Below are positions 24,191 to 32,394 of a stretch of DNA of 64,000 nt, one piece after another (the stretch's first letter is position 1; every line of letters starts with the position of its first letter). Location: NCBI RefSeq assembly GCF_011045195.1, contig NZ_CP049199.1:1922001-1986000 (forward strand), written 5' to 3'. The DNA is from Caulobacter soli. Its GTDB lineage: Bacteria; Pseudomonadota; Alphaproteobacteria; Caulobacterales; Caulobacteraceae. The notes beneath the pieces are model-generated. The model did no database searches. It was given only the letters and a program-made list of their open reading frames with translations, and had not been told where the DNA came from. The position numbers were made by a program, and so were the translations under genes.

Positions 24191-25765
24191 TCAGTGAGGG
24201 GTGACGAGGCGGTCGGCGCGGACGCGGTCGGCGATCAGGCCGACGGTGCGGCGGGCGGCGGCGACGCCGCCCTCCTGCCAGCTGGGCAGCTGACTCAGAT
24301 GCGCGCCGCTGAGGAAGACGCGGCCCTGGGGCTGGTCCAGCAGGCGATAGGCGGCCGGGTCGTTGCCGTCGGCCTCCCAGTGGATCCAGGGGCCAAGATT
24401 GAAGGCCTGGCGGTTCCAGTCGATGACCAGCGGCGCGGCCAGGTCCTGGCCGTGGCCGGGGTGCAGCTTGTCGACTGCGGCCCGCGTCAGGGCGATCTGC
24501 TGGTCGAAGCTTCGCGCCTGGAAGGTCTTGGCCGCCGCGCCCACGGTATAGGCCCCGACCAGCAGGCCGCGCGGCGTGTGGAAGCCGGTGCTGGGGTACC
24601 AGACCAGGGTGGTCTCGCCGCCGACGAACGACAGACCGCCATAGATCTGCTGCGCTTCCCAGAAGCGCGGCGCGTCGAACGCCACCTTGCTGGCGTGGTC
24701 GTAGACGGCGCCGGCCACGGCGGCCTTCACCGGCGCGGGCAGGTCGCTTTGGATCTTGGCCAGGACCGGCAGCGGAACGGTGACGACCAGATAGTCGGCG
24801 CCGAGGCGACGCGCGGCGCCGGTCCGGCGGTCACGGATCGCGACCTCGGCGGCCTTGTCGTTCTGGCGCAGGGCGGTGACCTCGGCGCCCAGGATCAACG
24901 GTCCCTTGAGCGCCCTGGCCAGGGCCTTGGGGATGGCGTCCATGCCGCCGGTGGGCTCCAGCATGGTGGCCTGCATGAGGATGTTGTCCTCGAACAGGGC
25001 ATAGGGCAGGGCCTCGTCGGCCAGCAGGTCGCGCAGCGGCAGGGGCGGACGGGTCACGCCCTTCTGGTCGGCGGCGCCGGGCGCGGTGACGTAGCCCGAG
25101 CGCTCCGAGCCCTTGTAGGCGCCGCTGGCGTCCAGATCGCCGTAGGTTTTCAGGAAGCCCAGCAGGGCCTGGCGGTCATCAGCGGTCAGCGCCTGGTCCA
25201 GCGCCCCGCCGCGCGTCGCCTTGGCCAGCAGTTCCGAGAGGCCGCCGCGCAGGTCGTTGACCGCCTGGCGCTGCTGGATCGGTTTGCCGCCGAACGCCTT
25301 GTCCGACTGCAGCAGGCTGGAGCGGCTGGAATTGACCTCGACCTCCAGCGGCACGCCCAGGGCCTTGGCGTAGGACAGCACGCCCTGGTGATGGCTGGGC
25401 AGACGTGCCGGGCCAGCGTTGAAGTAGAGGCCTGGAGAGAAGCCAGCGGTCTGGGTCGGCCCGTCCAGGGTCTCGACCTTGTCGCCGCCGCGGAGGGTCC
25501 AGTTGCGCCCGCCCACCCGCTCTCGGGCCTCGACGACGGTGACCGAAAAGCCGGCGCGCTCCAGCTCGTAGGCGGCGACCAAGCCCGCGATCCCCGCACC
25601 CAGCACCAGCACCGAAGCGCCCTTGCCAAAGTCGCGGGGCAGGGGAGGGGCGTCCTGGGCGAAGGCGGTGGACGACAGGCCCAGGCCCTGAAGGGCCGCG
25701 TAACCGGCGGCGAAACCGCCTAGCGCGAAAGCGCGTGAGACAAAGGAACGACGCGTAGTGCTCAA
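24191..25765 (-). CDS. Tat-exported FAD-dependent amine oxidase
   Basis: 524 residues of the flavin monoamine oxidase family. The N-terminus has a twin-arginine motif (TTRRSFVSRAFA) and hydrophobic stretch, cut near TAFAQDA. FAD-binding sequence VLVLGAGIAGLVAAYELERA and ARERVGGRNWTLRGG follow; the C-terminal FAD contact is GRVFLSGAHLSQLPSWQEGG. It would oxidise a primary or secondary amine in the periplasm after cofactor loading in the cytoplasm, giving an imine and peroxide. It starts the run amine oxidase, RidA, TonB receptor, SDR, all leftward. Confidence 0.9.
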   Translation of the reverse strand: MSTTRRSFVSRAFALGGFAAGYAALQGLGLSSTAFAQDAPPLPRDFGKGASVLVLGAGIAGLVAAYELERAGFSVTVVEARERVGGRNWTLRGGDKVETLDGPTQTAGFSPGLYFNAGPARLPSHHQGVLSYAKALGVPLEVEVNSSRSSLLQSDKAFGGKPIQQRQAVNDLRGGLSELLAKATRGGALDQALTADDRQALLGFLKTYGDLDASGAYKGSERSGYVTAPGAADQKGVTRPPLPLRDLLADEALPYALFEDNILMQATMLEPTGGMDAIPKALARALKGPLILGAEVTALRQNDKAAEVAIRDRRTGAARRLGADYLVVTVPLPVLAKIQSDLPAPVKAAVAGAVYDHASKVAFDAPRFWEAQQIYGGLSFVGGETTLVWYPSTGFHTPRGLLVGAYTVGAAAKTFQARSFDQQIALTRAAVDKLHPGHGQDLAAPLVIDWNRQAFNLGPWIHWEADGNDPAAYRLLDQPQGRVFLSGAHLSQLPSWQEGGVAAARRTVGLIADRVRADRLVTPH

Positions 25766-26159
25766 GTGACTCTAACCCCCGAACGCGGCGCTCCCGAAAA
25801 GCGGCCGCCGCGCGCGGCGGCGGCCAAGTCGTATCGCGGGAAGTCGCCAGAAACTCGAAGGCCCGGATCGCTCAAGGCCTTGCGAGGCCTCATTGCTGCG
25901 GTGCGGCGGGGGTTATGGATATGTAGAAAATCTAAATACGAGGAGCCCGGAATCTGAGCATTTGCTTCAAAAATTCACAGCGATCCGCTTAGTGTTTGAA
26001 CTGTAAGGTGGAATCCATCGTGGGATGTATTTGTCGATTGGCAAAAACTTGGAGATGAATATTTGAGATAGCGGATATCAGTGATATTTATATTGAAGGT
26101 GAGAATAGAGTATATTTGGAATTCTGAATCGTGTGGCGATGCGAAGGGCTTGAGCCCGG
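25766..26159. promoter_or_regulatory. AT-rich upstream region of the amine oxidase operon
   Basis: 394 nt between the dipeptidase stop and the amine oxidase start. The part near the amine oxidase is GC-rich with a stem GCCGCCGC-GC-GCGGCGGC at 25804-25821. The part from 25910 to 26130 is AT-rich and includes the perfect inverted repeat ATATCA-G-TGATAT at 26075-26087, a candidate operator. A 63-codon frame at 25766-25957 has no ribosome site or recognisable product, so I do not call it. Confidence 0.4.
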
Positions 26160-27377
26160 CTAATGCCGGGCCTTCGCTTCCACCGCCTTGAACACCCGCA
26201 GGTAGTTGCCGCCCCACAGCTTGTCGATGTCGACCTCGCTGTAGCCGCGCGCGACCAGTTCGGCGGTGACGCCGGCGGCCTCGCCCTCATTGGCCCAGCC
26301 GACCACGCCGCCACCGTGGTTGAAGTCCGACGACAGGCCGACGTGGTCGATCCCGATCCGCTTGACCGCGTAGTCGACCGAGTTGACCAGGTCCTTGACC
26401 GTCGCCTTGGGCAGCAGGGCGTTGATGGCGTGGCTGTAATCGGTGCGTTTTTCGGGCGGCAAGGTCTCGGTTCCGTCCGAGGTCTTGGCGTAGGCGGCCG
26501 GCAGTCCGAACTGGGCGCGGATCGGCGCGACCCTGGCGGCGAAGTCGGGGCCGGGCTTGACCAGGTAGGGGCCGAAGGCGACGACCTGGACGACCCCGCC
26601 ATTGGCCTTGATCGCGTCGAGCTCGGCGTCCGACAGGTTGCGCGGCGCGTCGACCACGCCCTGCACGCCGGAGTGGCTGGCCACCACCGGCGCCCGGGTC
26701 AGGGCCAGGACCTGCCGCACGCCGTCGGGCGTCAGCTGAGAGACGTCGATGATCACGCCCAGGTCGTTCAGCTTGGCCACGGCCGCCTTGCCCAACGGCG
26801 ACAGCCCACCCCATTCGACCTTTGCTCCGGCGGCGCTAGGTCGCGAGGAGTCGGCATAGGCGTTGTTGCCCGCGTGGACGAAGCCGAAGCTGCGCACGCC
26901 GGCGCGGTAATAGGCGTCGATCGGGTCGAGGCTCTCGCCGAACGGATAGGCGTTGAGGAAGCCGACGATGATCGCCCGCTTGCCGGCCTTGGCGGCGGCT
27001 TCGACGTCAGCGGCCGAGCGCGCCGGGACCGCGCGGTCGGGATAGCGCTGGGGAATGGCGATGATGGCGGCCAGCTTGGCGTCGGCGTCCTGGCGGGCCT
27101 TGGCGTAGCCCTCCGGCGTGCGGGGCCCCTGGGACACGAACACCGCCAGCACCGCGGCATCGACCTGGCCGCGCTCCAGCTTGGGCAGGTCGACCTGGCC
27201 GTCGCCGTCGACGCCGAAGTCGTGCGGTCCGACGCCGAGGTCCTGGGGCACGTCGGCATGGCTGTCCAGCACCAGGGCGCGGGCGTGGATGGCCGCGACG
27301 GGCTCGGCGGCGTGGGCCGAAACGACAGTCGACAGGGCGATGGCCGCGACGGCGGCGAGAAGGGCGGTTCGGGTCAT
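26160..27377 (-). CDS. Exported membrane dipeptidase (peptidase family M19)
   Basis: 405 residues from the ATG at 27377, which begins a signal peptide (TRTALLAAVAAIALSTVVSA). An upstream TTG would add six residues only. Metal-binding landmarks of renal-dipeptidase-like enzymes are present: LDSHADVP near the N-terminus (His and Asp), FVHAGNNAYAD, VVASHSGVQGV (His) and GLSSDFNHGG. The enzyme hydrolyses dipeptides, including some with D-residues, in the periplasm. It lies upstream of the amine oxidase run but is separated by 394 nt, so it probably has its own control. Confidence 0.9.
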   Translation of the reverse strand: MTRTALLAAVAAIALSTVVSAHAAEPVAAIHARALVLDSHADVPQDLGVGPHDFGVDGDGQVDLPKLERGQVDAAVLAVFVSQGPRTPEGYAKARQDADAKLAAIIAIPQRYPDRAVPARSAADVEAAAKAGKRAIIVGFLNAYPFGESLDPIDAYYRAGVRSFGFVHAGNNAYADSSRPSAAGAKVEWGGLSPLGKAAVAKLNDLGVIIDVSQLTPDGVRQVLALTRAPVVASHSGVQGVVDAPRNLSDAELDAIKANGGVVQVVAFGPYLVKPGPDFAARVAPIRAQFGLPAAYAKTSDGTETLPPEKRTDYSHAINALLPKATVKDLVNSVDYAVKRIGIDHVGLSSDFNHGGGVVGWANEGEAAGVTAELVARGYSEVDIDKLWGGNYLRVFKAVEAKARH

Positions 27378-27646
27378 GGAGGCCTGTCGCTTCAAAGACG
27401 CGGCCGGACGCCACGCGGGACGGCGACCTTAGGAAGCCCCGGCGAAGCTCCACAAATTGGGATAGTTGAACCCTGGCTTGAGCCGGGCTGCTGAGTGGCG
27501 GCGCGCACGAGTCGCCATCCAGAAATGCTGTGGCCGAGGTGGGTAAATTTGCGCCCACGCGTCCGGGCAAGTCGCCCGAGGCGGCCCTATCTCTGCGCCC
27601 ACGAGATGGATCAACGCGCCCGACCGGGCGGCCGCCGGAGACCGCC

Positions 27647-28903
27647 ATGGATGGCTCGACACTCGCCCGACCCGCTCAGGACGCCGCGACCCCGGCAGGC
27701 GAACCCGAGGCCCCGGCGGCCTGGATAGCGATCGGGGCCCTGGCCCTGGGCGTGTTCGCGCTGGTGACGTCGGAGTTCCTGCCGGCCAGCGTGCTGACAC
27801 CCCTGGCGGCCGATCTGGGCGTCAGCGTCGGGGCGGCGGGCCAGGCGGTGACGGCCACCGCCGTGGTCGGGGCGATCGCCGCGCCCTTGACCCCGGTGCT
27901 GACCGGACGCCTCGACCGGCGGCTGGTGATGTGGGGCCTGATGGCGCTGCTCTGCGCCTCGAACCTGCTGACGGTGTTCGCGGTCAACCTGCCGATGTTG
28001 CTGGTCGCGCGGATCCTGCTGGGCGCCAGCCTCGGCGGCTTCTGGTCGATGGCGGCGGCGCTGGCCATGCGGCTGGTGCCGGCCAAGGCTCTGCCGAGGG
28101 CGATGTCGATCGTGTTCACGGGCGTGTCGGTGGCGACGGTCTCGGCCGCGCCGGTCGGCGCCTATGTCAGCAACACCCTGGGCTGGCGCGCGGCCTTCGT
28201 GATCTCCGGCGTGGTCGGCGGCGCGGCCCTTCTGGCCCAGGTCCTGACCTTGCCGAGGCTGGCGCCGACCGCGCCGCCGAAGCTTGGTGGCCTGCTGCAG
28301 GTGGCGCGGCGTCCCAGCGTCGCGGTGGCGCTGATCGGCGTGCTGCTGGTGATCTCGGGCCACTTCGCGGGCTTCACCTATGTCCGGCCCGTGCTGGAGC
28401 AGGTGACCCATCTGGGCGTCGGTGCGATCTCGCTGGTGCTGCTGGCCTTCGGCGTCGCCGGGTTCTTCGGCAATTTCGCCGGGGCCTTCCTGGCCGAGCG
28501 CGATCCGCGCCTGGCGGTGCTGGGCGGAGCCGGTCTGGTGGCCGTCTCGGCCCTGGCCATCGTGACCCTGGGCGTCGCGCCGGCGGTCGTCGCCGTGGCC
28601 ATGACGGCGTGGGGCTTCGGCTTCGCCATGCTCCCGGTCGGCTTCCAGGCCTGGGCTACGTCGGAAGCCTCCGACCAGGCCGAGCTGGCGGGCGGACTCC
28701 TGACCTCCACCTTCCAGGTGGCGATCGCCATGGGCGCGGTGTTCGGCGGGGTGCTGGTGGACCACCTGGGCGCGGTCAGCGCCTCGGCCTACGCCGCCCT
28801 GACGGCGACCCTGGGCGTCGGCCTGGTCCTGGCCGTGCGTCGGGCGCGCCAGGCTACGAGCCAGCAGGCCGCGGACTTGAAGCCGTGCGAGGCCTGCTCC
28901 TAG
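27647..28903 (+). CDS. MFS transporter, SotB/AraJ-like (DHA1)
   Basis: 418 residues with about 12 hydrophobic helices, beginning AAWIAIGALALGVFALVTSE. Motif A-like sequence is in the loop after helix 2 (TGRLDRRLVMWG), and helix 5 carries GVSVATVSAAPVGAYVS. This family exports sugars or drugs. The ATG at 27647 has GGAG six nt upstream; upstream in-frame starts would add a non-hydrophobic 39-residue leader. The stop shares the sequence CTAG with the convergent Gfo/Idh/MocA gene. Substrate unknown. Confidence 0.85.
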   Translation: MDGSTLARPAQDAATPAGEPEAPAAWIAIGALALGVFALVTSEFLPASVLTPLAADLGVSVGAAGQAVTATAVVGAIAAPLTPVLTGRLDRRLVMWGLMALLCASNLLTVFAVNLPMLLVARILLGASLGGFWSMAAALAMRLVPAKALPRAMSIVFTGVSVATVSAAPVGAYVSNTLGWRAAFVISGVVGGAALLAQVLTLPRLAPTAPPKLGGLLQVARRPSVAVALIGVLLVISGHFAGFTYVRPVLEQVTHLGVGAISLVLLAFGVAGFFGNFAGAFLAERDPRLAVLGGAGLVAVSALAIVTLGVAPAVVAVAMTAWGFGFAMLPVGFQAWATSEASDQAELAGGLLTSTFQVAIAMGAVFGGVLVDHLGAVSASAYAALTATLGVGLVLAVRRARQATSQQAADLKPCEACS

Positions 28904-29985
28904 AAGCCCAGCTCGGCCATCGTCACGACGCGCTTCTCGCGGGCGCTGGTCTCGGCGGCGACGCCGATGGCCACGGCCCGCAGGCCGTCGTCGGCGTTGA
29001 CCAGCACCGGCCCGCCCTCGGTCACGGCGGCGAGGAAGGCCTCCAGCTGATAGAAGGTCGCGCCGTGGTGCGAGCCCGCCTCCAGCGCGGCCGGGTCGAC
29101 CGGCACGTGGGTGCGCGTCACCTGCTTGGGATTGAGGAAGCCGACCCGGGGGCTGAACACCAAGTCGCCATCGGGGATCAGCACGTCCAGCCGCGCCTTG
29201 TCGCCCACCGCCGTGATTTCCTCCTGGTTATGCGCGCCGTCGGCGAACATGTTGAGGTCCAGGAACGCCCGCTGGCCGCCGGCGAAGTCGACGGTGGTGA
29301 AGCTGTTGTCGATGATGTCCGGCGTCTCGCCACCATAGCGCTCGTCCAGATGGTTCACGTCCATCGCGCCGGAGCAATACACCCGCACGGGTTCGTCCTG
29401 GATGATCAGCCGCATCAGGTCGAAGAAGTGGCAGCACTTCTCGACCATCGTCCCGCCAGTGTTGCGCGAGAACCGGTTCCAGTCGCCCACCTTGACCAGG
29501 AACGGGAAGCGGTGCTCGCGGATCGACAGGCTGACCAGCCGGCCGACATCGCCCTGATGGACGCCGGCGACGAAGGCGGCGACCGGCGGCATGAAGCGGT
29601 ACTCCATGCCGGTCCAGAACACGCCCTTGTGGCGCTCGGCCTGGTCGGCGGCCCAGCGAGCGTCTTCCAGCGTCGTGCACAGCGGCTTTTCGCAGAGGAT
29701 GTGCAGCCCGGCCGCAAACAGCGGTTCCAGAACGTCGCGGTGGGTGAAGTTGGGCGAGGCCACGATCACCGCGTCGACCTCGCCGCTGGCCGCCAAGGCC
29801 TGAGCCGTGTCGTAGGTCTTCACCGTCGCGGGATTGGTGGCTTCCGTCAGCGCGTGCTCCAGCGAACTGGCGACGGGATCGGCCAGGGCCGTCAGGCGGG
29901 CGTCCGGCAGCAGGTTCAGGTTGCGGATATGCTCGCGGCCCATCATGCCGGATCCGACGATCCCGAAGCGCACTGGTTTAGACAT
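28900..29985 (-). CDS. Gfo/Idh/MocA-family oxidoreductase
   Basis: 361 residues. NAD(P)-binding site FGIVGSGMMGREHIRN at the N-terminus, then the family motif EKPLCTTLEDA (about residue 98). The catalytic region around GGTMVEKCCHFFDLMRL contains the conserved His. Members oxidise or reduce sugars, inositols or related polyols. It has an AAGGA site and is the last gene of the operon receptor, SsuD-like monooxygenase, MFS carrier, dehydrogenase. Within that operon it probably processes a sugar-like product after desulfonation. Confidence 0.88.
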   Translation of the reverse strand: MSKPVRFGIVGSGMMGREHIRNLNLLPDARLTALADPVASSLEHALTEATNPATVKTYDTAQALAASGEVDAVIVASPNFTHRDVLEPLFAAGLHILCEKPLCTTLEDARWAADQAERHKGVFWTGMEYRFMPPVAAFVAGVHQGDVGRLVSLSIREHRFPFLVKVGDWNRFSRNTGGTMVEKCCHFFDLMRLIIQDEPVRVYCSGAMDVNHLDERYGGETPDIIDNSFTTVDFAGGQRAFLDLNMFADGAHNQEEITAVGDKARLDVLIPDGDLVFSPRVGFLNPKQVTRTHVPVDPAALEAGSHHGATFYQLEAFLAAVTEGGPVLVNADDGLRAVAIGVAAETSAREKRVVTMAELGF

Positions 29986-30024
29986 GACGGTCCTTGGGTC
30001 TGAGGTCAGCGTAGTGGCGGCGCT

Positions 30025-31299
30025 CTAGGCGGCCGTGTCGTCGGCGGGGGTAAGCCGTGGCAGCCAAAGCTGCAACCAGGCCAGCGCCACGAGGTAGGAG
30101 CCCGCCGCGATCAGCAGCAACGGCAGGTAGCCCAGCCCGGCCGACAGGATGCGGCCGGCCAGGTAGACGATGCCCATGCCGGCGAAGTTGCCGCACAGGG
30201 CGCCGAAGCTGGTCACCGAACCGACGCGGGCCTTGGGCGTCACGTCGGCGATGGTGGCGAAGATGTTGACCGAGAACCCTTGGTGGGCGGCCAGGGTCAG
30301 GCCCAGCAGCGCCACGGCGATCCAGTGGTTCTGGGCGTAGACGGCCAGGGGCACGGGCGTGACCAGCAGGGCGCAGACCAGCAGCGAGCCCTTGCGCACG
30401 GCGTTCAGGCTGTAGCCTCGCGCCAGCAGGCGGGCGGCGATCCAGCCGGAGCTGACCGAGCCCAGGGCGGCCATGGCGTAGACGCCGGCCAGGGCCGGGC
30501 CCAGCTCGGCCATGGTCAGGTTGAAGACGCGGTGGAAGAAGTCCGGCGCCCAGAACAGCATCAGCCACCAGACCTGGTCCGACAACGCCTTGGCGCCGGC
30601 CAGACCCCAGGTGCGCCGGTCGCCCAGCAGCTCGGCGGCGCGGGCCAGGGCGCCAGGGCCTTGCCCCTTGACCGGCTTGGCGTGGGGCAGGCCCGCGGCG
30701 CGCGCGGCGACCAGCCAGGCCACGACCCAGACCAGGCCCAAGGCGCCGACGATCACGAAGGACGCGCGCCATCCGACGACGACGGCCAGCAGGGGCAGTA
30801 GCAGCGGCGTGACGATGGCCCCGATATTGGCCGCGCCGTTGGAGACGCCGAAGGCGACCGAGCGTCGCTGGTCGTTGAACATCGCCCCGATGGCCTTGAC
30901 CCCGGCCGGCGTGCCCATCGACTCCGTCGCGCCTAGGGCGATCCGGGCCAGGGAGAACTGCGCCATGGTGGCCGCGCCGCCGTGGGCCATGGCCGCCACG
31001 CTCCAGGCCGCGACCCCGACCGGCGCCGCCAGGCGGGCGCCCAGGCGGTCGACGATCCAGCCGGTGAAGGCGAAGGCGATCGCCGCCGACATCTGGAACA
31101 GGGCCGCCAGGGCGCCGTAGTCGGCGTCGGTCCAGCCCAGGTCCTGCGAGATCATCGGCTTGAGGACCGCGATCACCTGCCGGTCGACATAGTTGAGGAT
31201 GTTGGCGGCGACGATCAGGCCCAGCAGCAGCCAGCGGCGACGAACGGCCGCCGCCGCTTCGATCTCGAGCGGCGGGGCCGGGGAGGGCGCCAAGGTCAT
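30025..31299 (-). CDS. MFS transporter, hexuronate/ExuT-like (ACS family)
   Basis: 424 residues, 12 predicted helices. The family signature ANILNYVDRQVIAVLKPMIS opens helix 1, and GWIVDRLGARLAAP is motif A. The acid-sugar/anion symporter family carries hexuronates and other organic anions inward. The start at 31299 overlaps the SsuD-like gene stop by 4 bp. In context it would move a TonB-imported organic anion across the inner membrane, replacing an ABC transporter. Confidence 0.87.
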   Translation of the reverse strand: MTLAPSPAPPLEIEAAAAVRRRWLLLGLIVAANILNYVDRQVIAVLKPMISQDLGWTDADYGALAALFQMSAAIAFAFTGWIVDRLGARLAAPVGVAAWSVAAMAHGGAATMAQFSLARIALGATESMGTPAGVKAIGAMFNDQRRSVAFGVSNGAANIGAIVTPLLLPLLAVVVGWRASFVIVGALGLVWVVAWLVAARAAGLPHAKPVKGQGPGALARAAELLGDRRTWGLAGAKALSDQVWWLMLFWAPDFFHRVFNLTMAELGPALAGVYAMAALGSVSSGWIAARLLARGYSLNAVRKGSLLVCALLVTPVPLAVYAQNHWIAVALLGLTLAAHQGFSVNIFATIADVTPKARVGSVTSFGALCGNFAGMGIVYLAGRILSAGLGYLPLLLIAAGSYLVALAWLQLWLPRLTPADDTAA

Positions 31300-32384
31300 G
31301 CGCCGGCGTCCGTGAACGTCAGCGGTCCGTGGTTCAGGTGGGGCAGGACGTGGCGGGCGAACAGGTCGGCCTCGGCCATGTGCGGATAGCCGGACAGGAT
31401 GAAGGCCTCGATGCCGGCCTCCTGATAGGCGCGCAGCTTGGCCAGCACCTGGTCGGGATCGCCGACGATGGCGGCGCCGCAGCCGGAGCGGGCGCGGCCG
31501 ATGCCGGTCCACAGATTGTCCTCGATGAAGCCGTCGCCGGCGGCGGCCTCGCGCAGTTCGGCCTGGCGGCGCACGCCGGCCGACTGGCTGTCGAGCGAGC
31601 GATTGCGGATCGCCTCGCCAGTCGCGTCGTCGAGGCGCGAGAGCAGGCGATCGGCGGCCTCGCGGGCCAGGGCCTCGGTCTCGCGCACCACGACGTGGAC
31701 GCGATAGCCGAACTTCAGCTTGCGGCCCCGGCGGGCGGCGCGGGCCGAGAGATCGCCGATGATCTCGCGCACGGCTTCCAGGCGATCGGGCCACATCAGG
31801 TAGACGTCGGCCCCCTCGGCCGCCGCCTCGCGAGCGTCTTCCGACAGGCCGCCGAAATAGAAGGGCGGGGCGCGGCCGGAGACCGGGCGAATGCGCGGCG
31901 GATCGAGCTTGAGACGGTAGAAATCGCCCTCGAAATCGACCGCCTCGCCGTTCAGGAACGACCGCAGCAGGCTCATGGCCTCGACCGTGCGCCGATAGCG
32001 CGGGCCGCTGGCCAGGGTCTCGCCAGGCAGGTCGCTGGAGATGATGTTGATCGTCAGCCGTCCGCCCAGCATCTGGTCGATGGTCGCCAGTTGTCGAGCC
32101 AGTTGCGGCGGCCAGACCTCGCCGATCCGCACCGCCGCCAGCAAGCGCATGCGCTTGAGGAGCGGGGCGACGCCGGCGGCGAAGGCCAGGGTGTCAATCC
32201 CCAGGCTATAGCCAGAGGGCAGCAGAAGATTGTCGAACCCGCCTTGCTCGGCGGCCAGGGCGATATCGCGGCAGTGCTCCCAGCTGGATCGCAGAGCCGG
32301 GTCGGGGACGCCCAGGAATTCGTAGTCATCGTCGCACAGCGCCGAGAACCACGAGACCTCGCAAGAGGGGTTCGACAAACTCAC
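31296..32384 (-). CDS. SsuD-like FMN alkanesulfonate monooxygenase
   Basis: 362 residues, luciferase-like fold. Sequence VSWFSALCDDDYEFLG opens the protein, INIISSDLPGE lies in the middle, and the C-terminus has GCGAAIVGDPDQVLAK and AFILSGYPHMAEAD, typical of SsuD and sulfoquinovose monooxygenases. The enzyme would release sulfite from a sulfonate using reduced FMN. I set the start at GTG 32384 because AGGAG lies 6 nt upstream; the longer frame to 32504 overlaps the receptor gene. No flavin reductase gene is seen nearby, so it must come from elsewhere. Confidence 0.88.
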   Translation of the reverse strand: MSLSNPSCEVSWFSALCDDDYEFLGVPDPALRSSWEHCRDIALAAEQGGFDNLLLPSGYSLGIDTLAFAAGVAPLLKRMRLLAAVRIGEVWPPQLARQLATIDQMLGGRLTINIISSDLPGETLASGPRYRRTVEAMSLLRSFLNGEAVDFEGDFYRLKLDPPRIRPVSGRAPPFYFGGLSEDAREAAAEGADVYLMWPDRLEAVREIIGDLSARAARRGRKLKFGYRVHVVVRETEALAREAADRLLSRLDDATGEAIRNRSLDSQSAGVRRQAELREAAAGDGFIEDNLWTGIGRARSGCGAAIVGDPDQVLAKLRAYQEAGIEAFILSGYPHMAEADLFARHVLPHLNHGPLTFTDAGA

Positions 32385-32394
32385 TCGGAACTCC

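Noticed and set aside
25804..25821. GC-rich hairpin near the amine oxidase start as a terminator
   Set aside because: It lies just upstream of a gene start, has only a 2-nt loop and no T-run; such stems arise often by chance in this composition.
25766..25957. 63-codon frame upstream of the amine oxidase
   Set aside because: No ribosome site, Arg/Ala/Pro-rich, and lies in the 5' region of the divergently placed operon.
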